Source: Rusavskia elegans (taxonomy: Eukaryota; Ascomycota; Lecanoromycetes; Teloschistales; Teloschistaceae). Taken from it: DNA of 64,000 nucleotides. Below the pieces are notes generated by a model. The model was not told the DNA's origin and did not search any database. It was given only the letters and a program-made list of their open reading frames with translations. A program made the position numbers and the translations under genes. Below are positions 1 to 11,490 of the stretch, piece by piece (the stretch's first letter is position 1; the number at the start of each line of letters is the position of its first letter). The stretch is taken from assembly GCA_011316305.1 (NCBI GenBank), contig SAUG01000013.1, positions 1 through 64,000 of the forward strand. Reading direction: 5' to 3'.

Positions 1-808
1 TTTACAGCGTTAATTATTTCTATTTAACTATTTCCTTTTTTATTCGCGATTACGAATTTTCTACTATTCCTTCCTCGCCGTTATATATAATTATCAGCTT
101 CTAATATTTCCGCTATATCTATCTACTATATTGCGAAGTAATTATCTACGTCCGTCGCTTCGGCTATATTTATTATATACCCCGTATCTTAACGTTTTGC
201 TAAATTATTAAAATATTCTTTAGTCTATCTAGCTTTAAAAGAATCGCTAGATAATACGCTAGCTATTATAGCTAGAAGCTTTACTCGGTCGATTAGATTA
301 AAAAAGTATAGAACGGTCGGATAATACGTTTTAAAGATAGTAAAAAAGAGATCTTTATTATAGTCGAAATAGGTTACTCTAGCTATAACGAGATAGTCGA
401 CGACCGCGCGGTTTAATATAGTTATTACGGATATAGATACTATCGTCTGATTTAGCTTGCAGCTATAGCTGTTACGGGAGTATATACGTATATAAAAGCT
501 TTTAGTAAATCGTAGTACTTGCGAGGGTATAGTATTATAGAGCTTGTATTACTAGTAAAAAAAGAAAAAGAAAAAGCGATAACTATAAAATATATTTATC
601 TATAAAAATTTCTACGTTAAGTTATCAATAGAAGGATACGTTATATTATTAAGTAAATTTAAATTAAAAATCTATAGAACTGTTATTTACGTTAATTAAA
701 TTAGGGTATAAATTCTACTATCGTATATTTAATACTGATATATAAACGTTTAATTTATTTACCGAACTATTGGTTTACCGGATACTAAAATCGAAACAAA
801 TTAACTAA
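1..808 (-). repeat. Dispersed repeat 'R800', copy A, RIP-mutated, cut by the window edge
   Basis: Read on the minus strand this matches 22142-22970 (copy B) along its whole length, with differences that are mostly C-to-T and G-to-A. A piece of the same repeat lies at 10805-11490. The order of blocks is the same in all three. The copy runs off the left edge, so its second end is not seen, and I find no terminal inverted repeat. Positions 705-712 (GGTATAAA) are the unoccupied equivalent of a hAT insertion site used in the 10.8-kb copy. No open frame survives here. Superfamily unknown. Confidence 0.7.
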
Positions 809-972
809 ATAAATTATTGAAACTTTTATTACGAATATATTATAATATCGATTCGAGTTAATTTTATATAGTTTTTTGATTTAAATTATATTGATTAAAA
901 TACTAGTTTTTATACCGTATATTTAACGCTAACGTACAAATACTAAAGTGAATTACTTACGAAATCGACGAT

Positions 973-1494
973 TAGACTGACCGTCGGATCGGATTTCGAA
1001 TCTAGATTAACTAATTCGATCTAACCCGAATCAATTCCGATTTTTCTAGATACCGAACCGAATCGAGTCGGATTTTTTTTAAAGTTCGATCCGATTCGGT
1101 TCCGGATCGAATTTGGATTTCCGAATTCGATCCGTTAAAACAGCGAATATCGCTAAACTCTAATATAAAAAATATAATTCTAGTATAAAAATTATATCTA
1201 TTTATTTAATAAAAATCTAGTTAATCAATTTCGCTAGCTAGAATATTTTTCGTTAGACTAAATATATTATCTAAATATATTAATTAAATATTTATAATAT
1301 TATATTATAAAATAAAGTTATAGTATATCGAATCGAATTTCCGTCGATTTCTATTTTATAATCCGATTTAACTTTCGGTTCTAATATTAGAAACTGATTT
1401 ATACCGTTTAGTAGATTGGGTTAAATTAATTTACTAAAACTCGAATCGAACTTTCGAAATACCGACGGGAATCCGATCCGAAATAGCCAGTCTA
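973..1494. mobile_element. Non-autonomous hAT-like element, 522 bp
   Basis: Begins TAGACTGACC and ends ATAGCCAGTCTA, inverted copies of each other apart from transitions. It is flanked by an 8-bp duplication, TCGACGAT (965-972) and TCGACGGT (1495-1502), with one transition. Eight-base duplications are typical of hAT transposons. The body is AT-rich with no coding frame and resembles the copies at 3411-7297, 8529-9029, 10893-11388 and 13123-13989. It is a short derivative sharing ends with the transposase-bearing copy at 26827-39000. Confidence 0.8.
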
Positions 1495-1577
1495 TCGACG
1501 GTTGACCGAATATTATAAAAACAAATAAAATAATAAAAAAAATTCAATATTAATTAAATAAATTTTGGCTGAATACA

Positions 1578-2111
1578 TCAGTATTTCCCAAAACCGGCTT
1601 GAAGCCGGTCTCGGGTATACTCGAAGCTGCGTGGCTGCGCGGCTAAGACGGCTAAGACGGCTAAACTGCTAAGACGGCTAAAAAGATTTAGAGATTCGAT
1701 TTTAAATTCGTTTAAATCTTTATTAGTAGTTAGTAGGCCTATATATACCTATATATAACGCTAGGCTAGCTTCCTCTAGATCGAAAATATTAGATTTCTT
1801 TACTAGAATCTAACTAGATTAGGTCTAGTATAGTTTATTAAATAGATATTCGATTTCCGTTATTTCTGCTTTTAGCGGCGGCCGCTAAACTTTATTTTCG
1901 AGTTAGATTATATAGATATATTTTTAGCTTATATATAGATCCTATTTTAGGCTATTTACTAAGTAGATATTCGTACTATAGATACTATTAGAGCTCTAAT
2001 CTATCGAAAATCTACTTTTTAGATTTTTAAATTATTTAGATTAATTGGATTATTTGGATTGAAATAGCTGTCAGCCGATCTAATCTGAAAATCCATTTTA
2101 GGATCCGCTAA
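1578..2111 (-). mobile_element. Small TIR element, TCAGC-ended family, copy 1
   Basis: Reverse-complement copy of the elements at 47004-47596 and 59377-59948. The left end TCAGTATTTCCC corresponds to the right end of those copies and the right end (GGATCCGCTAA, then TA) to their left end. Inside are a run of TTAGCCGTC-like short repeats near 1640-1690 and a GCGGCCGC palindrome near 1876. The TA duplication is clear on the right side only. Non-coding. Confidence 0.7.
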
Positions 2112-3410
2112 TAAAGAATTTATAAATTGTAATATAAATAGAAAATATAATAGTATTAGATTAATATAAATTAATTGTTAAATAGTTTATATTATATATT
2201 ACTATCTTTATTTTTATTATAGTAAAAGCTCTAGCGCTTTGGTGATATTTTTAACTTTTGATGCCAATTTCCGTATCTAAACATCGCTGATAGAAGGCTG
2301 CTTTACACATGCCCCTAGCCAAAGCCCAGACTCTTGAACGGTACAGAATGAAATAAAAGCGAGCAATACCGATTTGTTAAAATCTGTATTTAAAATTGAC
2401 GACAACAACTTTGTTTTTGTCGGTCTGATAATGACAATCCAGAGCTGGAATATAGCGCAGCATAAGCTATGACGTGAGATGTCAGCATGTAGGAGCGATC
2501 ATAAAGAGTTCATAGAGAAGCCAGTTGGCATTTCTCGCTGAAACCCGCTGAGGTCACGTGCACCTGCCTTATGAGGTTCAACGTGGTCCTAAATAGGTTC
2601 AGCGCCTTCTTGGCACTCACCACTTTTCATGTAATTTAGCTCTCCATAGATTTTGACTCCATCATCAATCAATCACTACATGACTCCTTCCTGCCGGCTG
2701 ACACGAGACGAGTACACGAGGACATGAATACGATGTATGCAAGGGGCGAAAAATGGTGTGGGCCGGTGAATTGTTCATAGGCCTTTGCTTCGGGACTTCA
2801 ATGTAACATTGTCGAGCTCGTGCCCAAGAACGGGGGTTTATAGTGATCATCGGGTGCGATAAATCAAGGGACCCCTCTCTTTATATAACGTCGTCACTTC
2901 TTACCTCTTCAGGCAAAGCGTCGACTCGATGCGAGGTCCAAAAGCTCCGCCATTTGTATCCGTATAAACAATTTACAATCAGTGATGCAGTCCCGACCAC
3001 GTATAAAGTTATATATTAATGCGCCAAGCCTTCCACATTTGTGAAGACGTCGAATATCTCCAGTACCTGAATTCCGTTTTGTACGAAGATTTGGAGGAAT
3101 ACTCTGACGTAGACTACAATATTATTTGATAGAATGTGGTAATCTTTTGCTGTTACGGCTATGAGATAGGCGTTTATATAAATATAATACGAGGCTTTAA
3201 TTAGTCGAACAAGTTTGTTTTTACTTTAGCGCGAAAGTTTCCTTTCAAGAATATCTCTGTATTTAAATCTTTTCTAACTATTTTAATAACTATATCTATT
3301 TTTAAAGATTTTTGTACATTTCTATCTATATTATTATTTATTTATATTTTATTTGCATTGGGTTGGTATTAGATGATTGAAAAGATATCAAAGTTTCGTT
3401 TTAGTATTTC
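2112..3410. other. Low-RIP spacer with no recognisable gene
   Basis: From about 2230 to 3120 the sequence contains many CA and TG dinucleotides and is near normal composition, unlike both flanks. The longest open frame is 61 codons on the minus strand (2665-2850), without recognisable motifs, and I do not support it as a gene. It may be a short piece of ancestral unique sequence. From 3120 to 3410 it grades back into AT-rich DNA. Confidence 0.5.
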
Positions 3411-3494
3411 TAGACTGGCTATCGGGTCGGGTTTCGAACCCGGGTTCGTATATCGGATTCGAACCGAATCGGTTCTAACTTTTTTAAATACTAA

Positions 3495-3903
3495 TATTAC
3501 GTCCACGACTCCATAGAAGTTTCCTGGAAGATTAGTTAAATAAGCGAGCCTAATCGTCTATAGCCGCCTATAGCCGCTATAGCCGCCTTTCCTAATAGGA
3601 CTTTTAGTAGACAGCTATCTATCGGCTTTTACGGCTACTTTTACTATATATATTATTTATTACTTCTATAGATAGTTTCTCTTATTAGTTATTAATATAA
3701 TTATTAAATATATATCTACTATTCTCTTTTTAATTACTTTATAATAAAGATACTTTATAATATTATAACCGTACTTCTACGAGTATATAGGATTAGTTAT
3801 AATAATTTATATTAGGATTCCTTTACTATTTAGTAGCTCGGACTATATCTATAGCTATAGCTAGGCTTAAACGTAATATCTTCTAATATATAGGGACGTT
3901 ATA
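3495..3903 (+). repeat. 5' LTR of retroelement copy 1
   Basis: 409 bp, matching 6426-6834 end to end apart from transitions. It contains a distinctive tract of repeated TATAGCCGC units near 3559-3585 that marks every copy of this LTR in the window. Confidence 0.85.
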
Positions 3904-6425
3904 TTTTAATAATTTACTATATTTATTTTATTATCCCGATCTATAAATCGAAGCGATCCTTTTAAAATAGTAATACTAAATATCTATAAAGAAAATAAAA
4001 GATCTTTAAAAATATAGATTATTTAGATAAATATTTACTTTATATTATATATAATCTAATTTCCGAATAAAGTAATTAAAATTCTATTTATAACGTTATA
4101 TCTAGAAAAGGCTGCTTTTAATTAGATATAGCCTCGAATAGAAGATTATCTCGATAACTTTAAAGGATAAAGAGAAGATAAAATATTATAGATCTTCTAC
4201 GCCTTCGGTAATCTTATTACGGCTATAAAAGAAGCCTTTAGAAATAATAATAAAAATATAGTAATAGATAGAAGACTAATAGTTTTAAAGTAATAGAAGT
4301 CGGTAGTTATCTATATTATTTAGTTTAGAATATTAGTTTATAAAATAGACTAGAAAGACTTAGTTTTAAAAGCCTATTTCTATAAAGGATTCTAGATAAA
4401 AGTTAAAAAAACTATAGTAGCGATTAAAGAACTAGATTTACTAGTAGATCTTATTAAATTTATAATAAAGATCGATACTAGATAGTATAAAATATACTTA
4501 GATTAATAGGCGTTTAGTAAAATAGAATCTACTAAAAGAAAACCTAGAAGAAATCTAATAGAGTTTAATACTACCGAGACTAGAAAATCGCGAACTAAAG
4601 CTTATTATTTATATAGAAAAACAGGATATCTTAAAAAAAATTATCTAACTAAAAAGGTAACTAAAGTAATTAAATACTTTTTTAAAATAATAGAAAAAGT
4701 ACCCGATAAATATATAGTAAAAAGCTAGTTAGCCTATTATAATAATAATTACCCTATCTATTTATTAGATAAAAAGGGGATAGGATAGTATTTTAAAGAA
4801 CTAAAGAAAATATAGAAAATAAAACTAATATTCGATTTTAAATTATATAAAACCGAAAAACCTTTTATAGTAGCGCTTAAAGTTAAAATCGGAGGTTAAT
4901 AAAGAATAGCTTTTATAAATAGAGAGGAAGATAATAAAGTTACTAAAAGATTTTATAATAAAATTAAAGAATACCTCTATAGATAAATAATAAAAGATAA
5001 TAGAATCTTTAATATTAAAGTTAAAATAAAGTACGGATTAATTAGATTAATAAACTTTACTATAATTAAAAGTTAGAGAAATTATATTATTTTAGAAAAC
5101 GAGTAGAAAGAATCGATTTTAGAAAAACTAATAAAAAAAAGTACCGTCGATAAAAAAATAGAACTATAAATAGTATATCTCCTAGTTTATAAAAACCTCT
5201 TATATAAAGAAGTAGACGAAGTTTTAATAATAAACTATAAGGATATTAAAGATTTAGATACTAAATTTAAAGAAAGCGGAAAAGTTTAGGAAATAAAAAT
5301 TTAGAAGGAATATTATTACTTCCTTTAGTAACTTACTAGAAAATATAATAAAAGTAGAAAAATAATTTAATAGCTTTAGATAAACTACGTTAAAAAAATA
5401 TACTAAAGTATAGTTAGAGCTATAGATAAAATCGAATACTATAAACTAAATTAAATAGACTAGAATAAAGAAACGCCGGACCTAGTATTTAGCGTTTAAT
5501 CTAGAAATATAGAATTCGATTAATACCCGTCTTTATTATTATAGGACGAAATAGTTACTAAGGAATAAAATTTAGTAAAACTATTAGAAAAACCAGAAAT
5601 AACTTATAATATAGATATATAATATAGAGTATATAAAAATAGTAGTAAAGAAACTTTTTACTAGACCTTTTTTAGAATTCTATATTTTCTACAGGTTAAA
5701 AGAAGTTAAAATCTTTTAAAAATTAATCCAGATTATCTAAATTAAAACTAGATATTAATTTAATAAACGCCTTTTATATAGCTAGCGTAAAATTAACGGA
5801 AGAGTAAAATATAACAGGATTATTAAATTTATTAAACCCAGAAAATATACGTTACTTCTAAACGATAAAATTATTTTTATACTTATCTAAAGCGCGATAA
5901 TAGGTAATAAAACGCTTTTATTTATTAAAGAATCGGTATAGATCCGATTCCTAGACTAAATATTTATTATAAATTTCTTTTTCGGAATTAAAAAAAGATT
6001 CGATATAACAGTAAGTTTTAGAATATTTATTAAAAATACCCGCGATATTAGAACGAAGTTTATTCTTTTTATTTTTAAAACGCTTCTCTATAGTAGTTAG
6101 CGGAAATAAAGAAATAAAAAAATTAATATATAGGTAGTATTAGATATTAGAAGAATATACGACTTTTAAACCCGAGTATATTTACTATAAATATTACTAC
6201 TAACTTTAATTTTATATTTTTTTAAAGGATTACGGGTATATAGAGAATAAAGAAAAGATATTATAACCTTTTTTAATTAGATATAGCGAAATAATTTTAA
6301 TCGGTTTCCTTTTCGAGAATATATAATAGAGATATTAATAGAAGAAGAAAAAGAAAGAGGGAATATCTTTTTTATACCCCGTAGATAGATTATACGCTAG
6401 ATAAAAAGCGATATAAGGGGGGCCG

Positions 6426-6834
6426 TATTATATCTACAACTCTATAGAAGTTTTCTAGAAGATTAGTTAAATAAACGAACCTAATTATCTTTAGCCGCCT
6501 ATAGCCGCTATAGCCGTTTTTTTTAATAAGACTTTTAGTAGATAGCTATTTATTAATCTTTACGGCTACTTTTATTATATATATTATTTTTTATTCCTAT
6601 AGATAGTTTCTCTTATTAGTTATTAATATAATTATTAAATACGTATCTACTATTCTTTTTTTAATTACTTTATAATAAAGATATCTCGTAATATTATAAC
6701 TATACCTCTGCGGGTATATAGAATTAGTTATAATAATCTATACTAGGACTCTTTTACTATTTAGTAGCTCGGACTACGTCCACGGCTGTAGCTAGGCTCG
6801 AGCGTAACGCTCTCTGATATATAGGGACGTTATA
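6426..6834 (+). repeat. 3' LTR of retroelement copy 1
   Basis: 409 bp, same length as the 5' LTR. It keeps more CG-containing sites at its right end (CGTCCACGGC, GGCTCGAGCG) than the 5' LTR, so RIP hit the two LTRs unequally. Confidence 0.85.
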
Positions 6835-7338
6835 ACTAAACCGAATCGGTTCCGATTTTTCTAGATACTAAACCGATTCGGTTCCGGATTAAATCCGAAA
6901 ATTCGGATTCGACCTACTAAAACCGCTAAACTCTAGTATAAAAGTATAATTCTAGTATAAAATTATTTCTTTCTATCTAAAAAAATTCTAGTTTATTAAT
7001 TACGCTAGCGAGAAGATTTCTAGTTAGATTAAATATATTATCTATATATATTACTTTAATAAATATTTAATTATTAAACTAATTAATTAATAATTTATAA
7101 TATTATATTATATATTAAAGGTTTAGTAAATCGGGTCGGATTTCTATTAGTATCTATTTTATAATCCGGTCCGACTTTCGATTTTAATTTTAAAGACCGA
7201 TCCGTATTATTTAGTAGGTCGGATCGAACTAATTCGCTAAAACTCGAGTCGAATTTTCGAAATACCGACAGAAATCCAATCCGAAATAGCTAATCTAAAT
7301 ATTTCTATCGATTTTTAACATTTTTTTAGCTCTATTAT

Positions 7339-7498
7339 TAGACTGGCCACTTCGGTTCAAAGTGGCGACCCGACTTCGCGATAAACGTGGCTAACGCGTC
7401 AAAATTACTAGTTAAAGTTAGTCTCCTTTCTAATACGATTAGAAACTCGGGTCGGTTCTTCCGATCCGAGTTCGAAACTCGACAAAACGGCCAGACTA
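7339..7498. mobile_element. 160-bp hAT-like miniature element
   Basis: Ends TAGACTGGCC and GGCCAGACTA are inverted repeats with one mismatch. An exact 8-bp duplication TCTATTAT flanks them (7331-7338 and 7499-7506). It is too short to code and shares only its ends with the 500-bp copies. It retains more G+C than its surroundings. Confidence 0.85.
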
Positions 7499-7596
7499 TC
7501 TATTATAGTACGTTATAATATATATCCGTTTATTTATTAGCTGTGAAACCACGTCGTATATATTCGATATATCCGACGGATCATTTTATTATAGCG

Positions 7597-7815
7597 CTAT
7601 CGGGAGGATCTGGTATTTCTAAAATTATTAAAACTTATTAATATATCTGTAAACGAAAGTACAACGGGTAATTATTTAAATTAATATAAAAACAAGTCAG
7701 TTAGATTACTAGAACAGTATATAGCGATAACTAATAAATTAAATACGAGCTATAAAGGCGTCGAGTTTAGAATTTATATAGATAATAAAATCTTCTATAA
7801 TTAATAGAATTAGTA
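7597..7815. repeat. Fragment of the 521-bp Gypsy LTR
   Basis: About 220 bp matching the first part of the LTRs at 14320-14840 and 24889-25409 (shared: AACAGTATATAGCGATAACT, then a segment reading through ATAAAATC). The rest of the LTR is missing, so this is a truncated solo LTR. Confidence 0.65.
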
Positions 7816-7980
7816 TAATAAATATATTAAAAATAGCTAAATAACTAAATACTATTTAATAGTAATCAATAATTAATACGACTGAATAACGCTAATTACT
7901 AAACAACTTCTGAATATTTAATATATATCAAAGATTTTGTTACTGAATACTGGATTTGGCACAGAGTTCAGCCTAGGGTT

Positions 7981-8470
7981 TTAATACATTTTGGTACGAG
8001 AACGTCGACGAAGCCGCGTTTCTATTTCAAGGTAAAACTTTTCCAGCGATATTGATAGTTTGCCGAAAGCTGTAGATTGGAAGACGGAATAGTCTCTCTT
8101 TCGCTGCCTAACAACAGAGAGTTTGCCTTTTCTATTATAGATTCTTGATATAGTACTGAAAATCATTGCATACTCGTAATATAAGCCAGTGTTTTCGATG
8201 AACAAAATATCAAATATTTGAATTTTCAAACTAACACTATTTAATACTTTACGTTATTTATATATTAATCGTTTTCAGCTGTTGAAAAAACTGACAACAA
8301 ATGCGACGCCGGTAGCGCTAATAGCAAGAGTCAAAACGGCTTTGATATATTTTATATACGTTTTTAGAATGCCGGATACTTGATTTTCTGAAAAGACGAT
8401 ACGGAGCTGTATAGTATCCGCTGCTATCAAAGCAGTTGGATTGAAAGCCTGTATAACGAGATTATTATAA
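7981..8470 (-). other. Low-RIP coding remnants, unknown
   Basis: Two open stretches on the minus strand lie in a small patch that escaped heavy mutation. The upstream one (about 8282-8460) reads from near FNPTALIAADT to a stop after SFFNS and includes a hydrophobic stretch (LTLAISATGVAFVVSFF) that could be a membrane helix. The second is an 82-codon frame (8229-7981), basic at its C-terminus. Neither matches a family I recognise. They might be exons of one decayed gene or chance frames. Confidence 0.25.
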
Positions 8471-9180
8471 AAATATTATCTAAAATTTTCGCTAAAATTA
8501 CGTAATTTATCTATATAGATATAGTATTTAGACTAGCTATTACAGATCGGATTTCCGTCGGTATTTTAGAAATTCGACCCGAGTTTTAGCGAATTAGTTT
8601 AATTTAATCTATTAAACGATATAGGTCGAATTATAAAATTAAAATTAAAAATCGGATCGAATTATAAAATAAAAATCGATAGAAATTTGATTCGATCTAT
8701 TAAACTTTCTATATATATTATAGTACTATAACTAATATAATATAATACTATAAATAATAAATTATTTAATAAATTTAATGTTTATATATATAGGTAATAT
8801 ATATATATAATATATTCATTTTTATTAATTCAATTTTTAATAGATAGATATTACTTTTATACTAAAATTTTATTTTTATACTAGATTTTAGTAGTTTTAA
8901 TAGATCGAATCTGGAAATCCGGATTCGACCCGGAACTAAATTAATTCGATATTTAAAAAAGTCGGAACCGAATCGAATCGAATCGGTTTTTTTAATCAGA
9001 ATTCGAAATCCGATTCGATAGCCAGTCTAATAGTATCTATTCCAGTAGATTTAACGTATTTTAGTAAAGGCTATATTTTATATAATTTAATAATTTTATA
9101 GATATTATTTTTCGTATATTTTAATTAATACGATTATATATATATATCCAATCGTCTTATAATTATAAACCCGATACTAT
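8450..9180. repeat. Repeat shared with 42560-42790, carrying a hAT insertion
   Basis: 8450-8528 and 9037-9180 together match 42560-42790 in order. In that second copy the two halves are contiguous, so it is the unoccupied version. What the host repeat is (LTR, tail of a retroelement, or other) is not clear. Confidence 0.65.
8529..9029. mobile_element. Non-autonomous hAT-like element, 501 bp
   Basis: Ends TAGACTAGC and GCCAGTCTA, with 8-bp duplications ATAGTATT (8521-8528) and ATAGTATC (9030-9037), differing by one C-to-T. The empty site survives at 42644-42651 as ATAGTATC. AT-rich and non-coding. Confidence 0.85.
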
Positions 9181-10804
9181 AGAATAAAGCGATATTTAGT
9201 AACTTTTAGCGATATAGTATTCATCGTATTAAAAAAAACTATTTATCTAAATAATAAACGAAAGAACTTTTTACCGCGATCTTTATTACTAGTAGAAGAG
9301 AATTTTTACTATAGTATTACTAAAAATAATCGTATAAAGTAATTAATAGACTGGTTGTCGGATCGGATTTCGAATTCGGATTAAAAGAATTAATCCGACC
9401 CGAATCGATTCCGATTTTTCTAGATACCGATCTAATTCGGTTCCGGATTAAATTTGAATTTCCGGTTTTAATCTACTAAAACTACTAAATTTTAGTATAA
9501 AAGTATAATTTTAATATTAAAATATAATTTTTTATCTATATTAAAATAGATTAATTTAGTTTATTTTTTATTTTGTTTTAGTATAATTATATTTATAGAT
9601 CATTTATTTTTTTTAAACTATTATTTTTCTATTTATAAAATTAGTTAAATAGTTCAATATTTTTTTTTATAATTTTATCTTTATCTTTTTCTATATCTTT
9701 ATCGTTATTTTCTTTCACTTTCGCTTCTATATCTTTTTCTAATTATTAAAATTAATATTTCTAGCTAAACTTTTATTATTCCTAAATTTAATATTTTTTT
9801 TATAGAAGAATATCTTCCTATTATCTAATCCTTTTTATTAACTTTAATAATATTATTACTATTTTCATTATTCTTTTTATAAAAAGATTTAATATATTTA
9901 TTAACTATATTCTCGCTATAATTAAATTTTTCAGTAAACGCCGTTTATTTTTCTAAAAGATCTAGATTTCTAGCGGATTAAAGTTTTTAGAAACCGATAT
10001 AATAGATTATTTATTACCAGGTAAAATTAACGATTGAAACTATATACTATATTAAAACTATTTTATTCGGACTGATAATAGCGATATTAGATTAGAGAAA
10101 ATATTAGAAATAAATTTTTCTATACTAGATAACTTTATTTATACTCGATATAATATTTTATTATATTATTTTATTTTATTTCTATTTTATCTATTCGTTA
10201 GTCATCGTCTTTTTTATATTTTCTATAAAAGTTTTAATATATAAATCGTTTTTTAATAAGAAAATTATATAAAGATTAGTATTTAATATAGTATATATTA
10301 TTTTATTATATTTTTACAGATTTTATTCTCGATTCTATAGTCTATTTTCTAATTTCTAGCGTTTTATTTTAATATAGCCTTCGTTTCTATATCTACGCTT
10401 TTTTAAAAATCTATTATTTTAATTTTTTTTAAAGTATTTATATTTTAATATAATTTATATTCTATTTTTTATAGAAAATATATTCGGTATCGAACTACTT
10501 TTTACTATATTTATAATTTATAACTAATTTAGATTTTATAAATAGTAGTTTTAATTTAGATATAGTAAATAGTATATTAAATAATATAGTAGAGTAATAT
10601 AATTAGTAGTTTTAGAATTATCTAAAAACTCTAAATATTATAATATTAAAATATACTAAAAGTTTATAGAAATATATAAATTTATTTAAAATTTTAATCT
10701 TTTCATTATAGTATAGCCGACGATTATTTAAATAACTTTATTTTATTTCTAATTTTCTATTCTTTATTAATTCACTACTATAACAAGATATTAATATACT
10801 ATTA

Positions 10805-11490
10805 TCGGTGGAAGGATACGTTATATTATTAAATAAATTTGAATTAAAATTCTATAGAATCGTTATTTACGTTAATTTAATTGAAATATAAATAGACTGG
10901 CTACTTCGGTATAGATTTCTATCGGTATTTCGAAAATCCGACTCGAGTTTTAATAAATCGATTCGATTTAATCTACTAAACGGTATAGATCGATTTTTAA
11001 AATTAGAACCGAAAATTAGATCGGATTAAAAAATAGAAATAAATAGAAATCCGATTCGATTAATAAAACTTTTTATATATAATTTAAATACTATAATTAA
11101 TCAATTAATTATATCTATAGATGATATATATAGATAATATATTTTCTTTTTTTAAATTAATTTTTAATAGATAGATATTATTTTTATATTAGAATTATAC
11201 TTTTATACTAGATTTTAGCGGTTTTAGTAGATCGAATTCGGAAATTCGGGTTCGATCCGGAACCGAATTAGTTTAATATCTAGAAAAATCGAAACCGATT
11301 CGGTTTAGTATCTAGAAAAGTCGGAACCGATTCGGTTCGAATTCGAAATATAAATCCGAGTTCGAAATCCGATTCGACAGCCGGTCTAAATATAAATTCT
11401 ACTATCGTATATTCGATACTGATATACTAACGCTTGATTTATTTACCGAACCATTGATTTACCGGATACTAAAATTAAAACAAATTAATT
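10805..11490 (-). repeat. R800 fragment interrupted by a hAT-like element
   Basis: 10805-10892 and 11389-11490 match consecutive parts of R800 copy A (about 612-808). The gap is the hAT-like insertion at 10893-11388. Only the terminal part of R800 is present. Confidence 0.7.
10893..11388. mobile_element. Non-autonomous hAT-like element, 496 bp
   Basis: Ends TAGACTGGCT and GCCGGTCTA, with an exact 8-bp duplication AATATAAA (10885-10892 and 11389-11396). It interrupts R800. The other R800 copies show the site unoccupied (GGTATAAA at 705-712). The CTAGAAAAGTCGGAACCGAT-type block occurs twice inside it. Confidence 0.9.

Larger units (their letters stand above)
3495..6834 (+). mobile_element. gag-only LTR retroelement, copy 1, full length
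   Basis: A 3340-bp element with two 409-bp LTRs (3495-3903 and 6426-6834), bounded by an exact 5-bp duplication ACTAA (3490-3494 and 6835-6839). The termini are mutual inverted repeats (TATTACGTCC and GGACGTTATA). A purine run (AAGGGGGG, about 6413-6420) precedes the 3' LTR as a polypurine tract. The 2.5-kb interior reads in one frame, through many stops, as a gag-like protein with a CX2CX4HX4C knuckle relic at 4601-4650 and a retropepsin-like stretch near 4910. I see no reverse transcriptase or integrase motif, so the family appears non-autonomous. Stops are mostly TAG/TAA as expected from RIP of Trp and Gln codons. Confidence 0.85.
3411..7297. mobile_element. hAT-like element split by an LTR retroelement
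   Basis: The left end TAGACTGGCT is at 3411 and the right end GCTAATCTA finishes at 7297. Flanking 8-bp duplications are AGTATTTC (3403-3410) and AATATTTC (7298-7305), one G-to-A apart. The retroelement at 3495-6834 sits inside. Removing it and one copy of its own 5-bp duplication leaves 542 bp, the size of the other short copies. The retroelement is therefore the younger of the two. Confidence 0.85.

Noticed and set aside
2665..2850. 61-codon minus-strand frame in the low-RIP spacer
   Set aside because: No motif, no neighbours and no splice context; such a length is expected by chance in normal-composition DNA.
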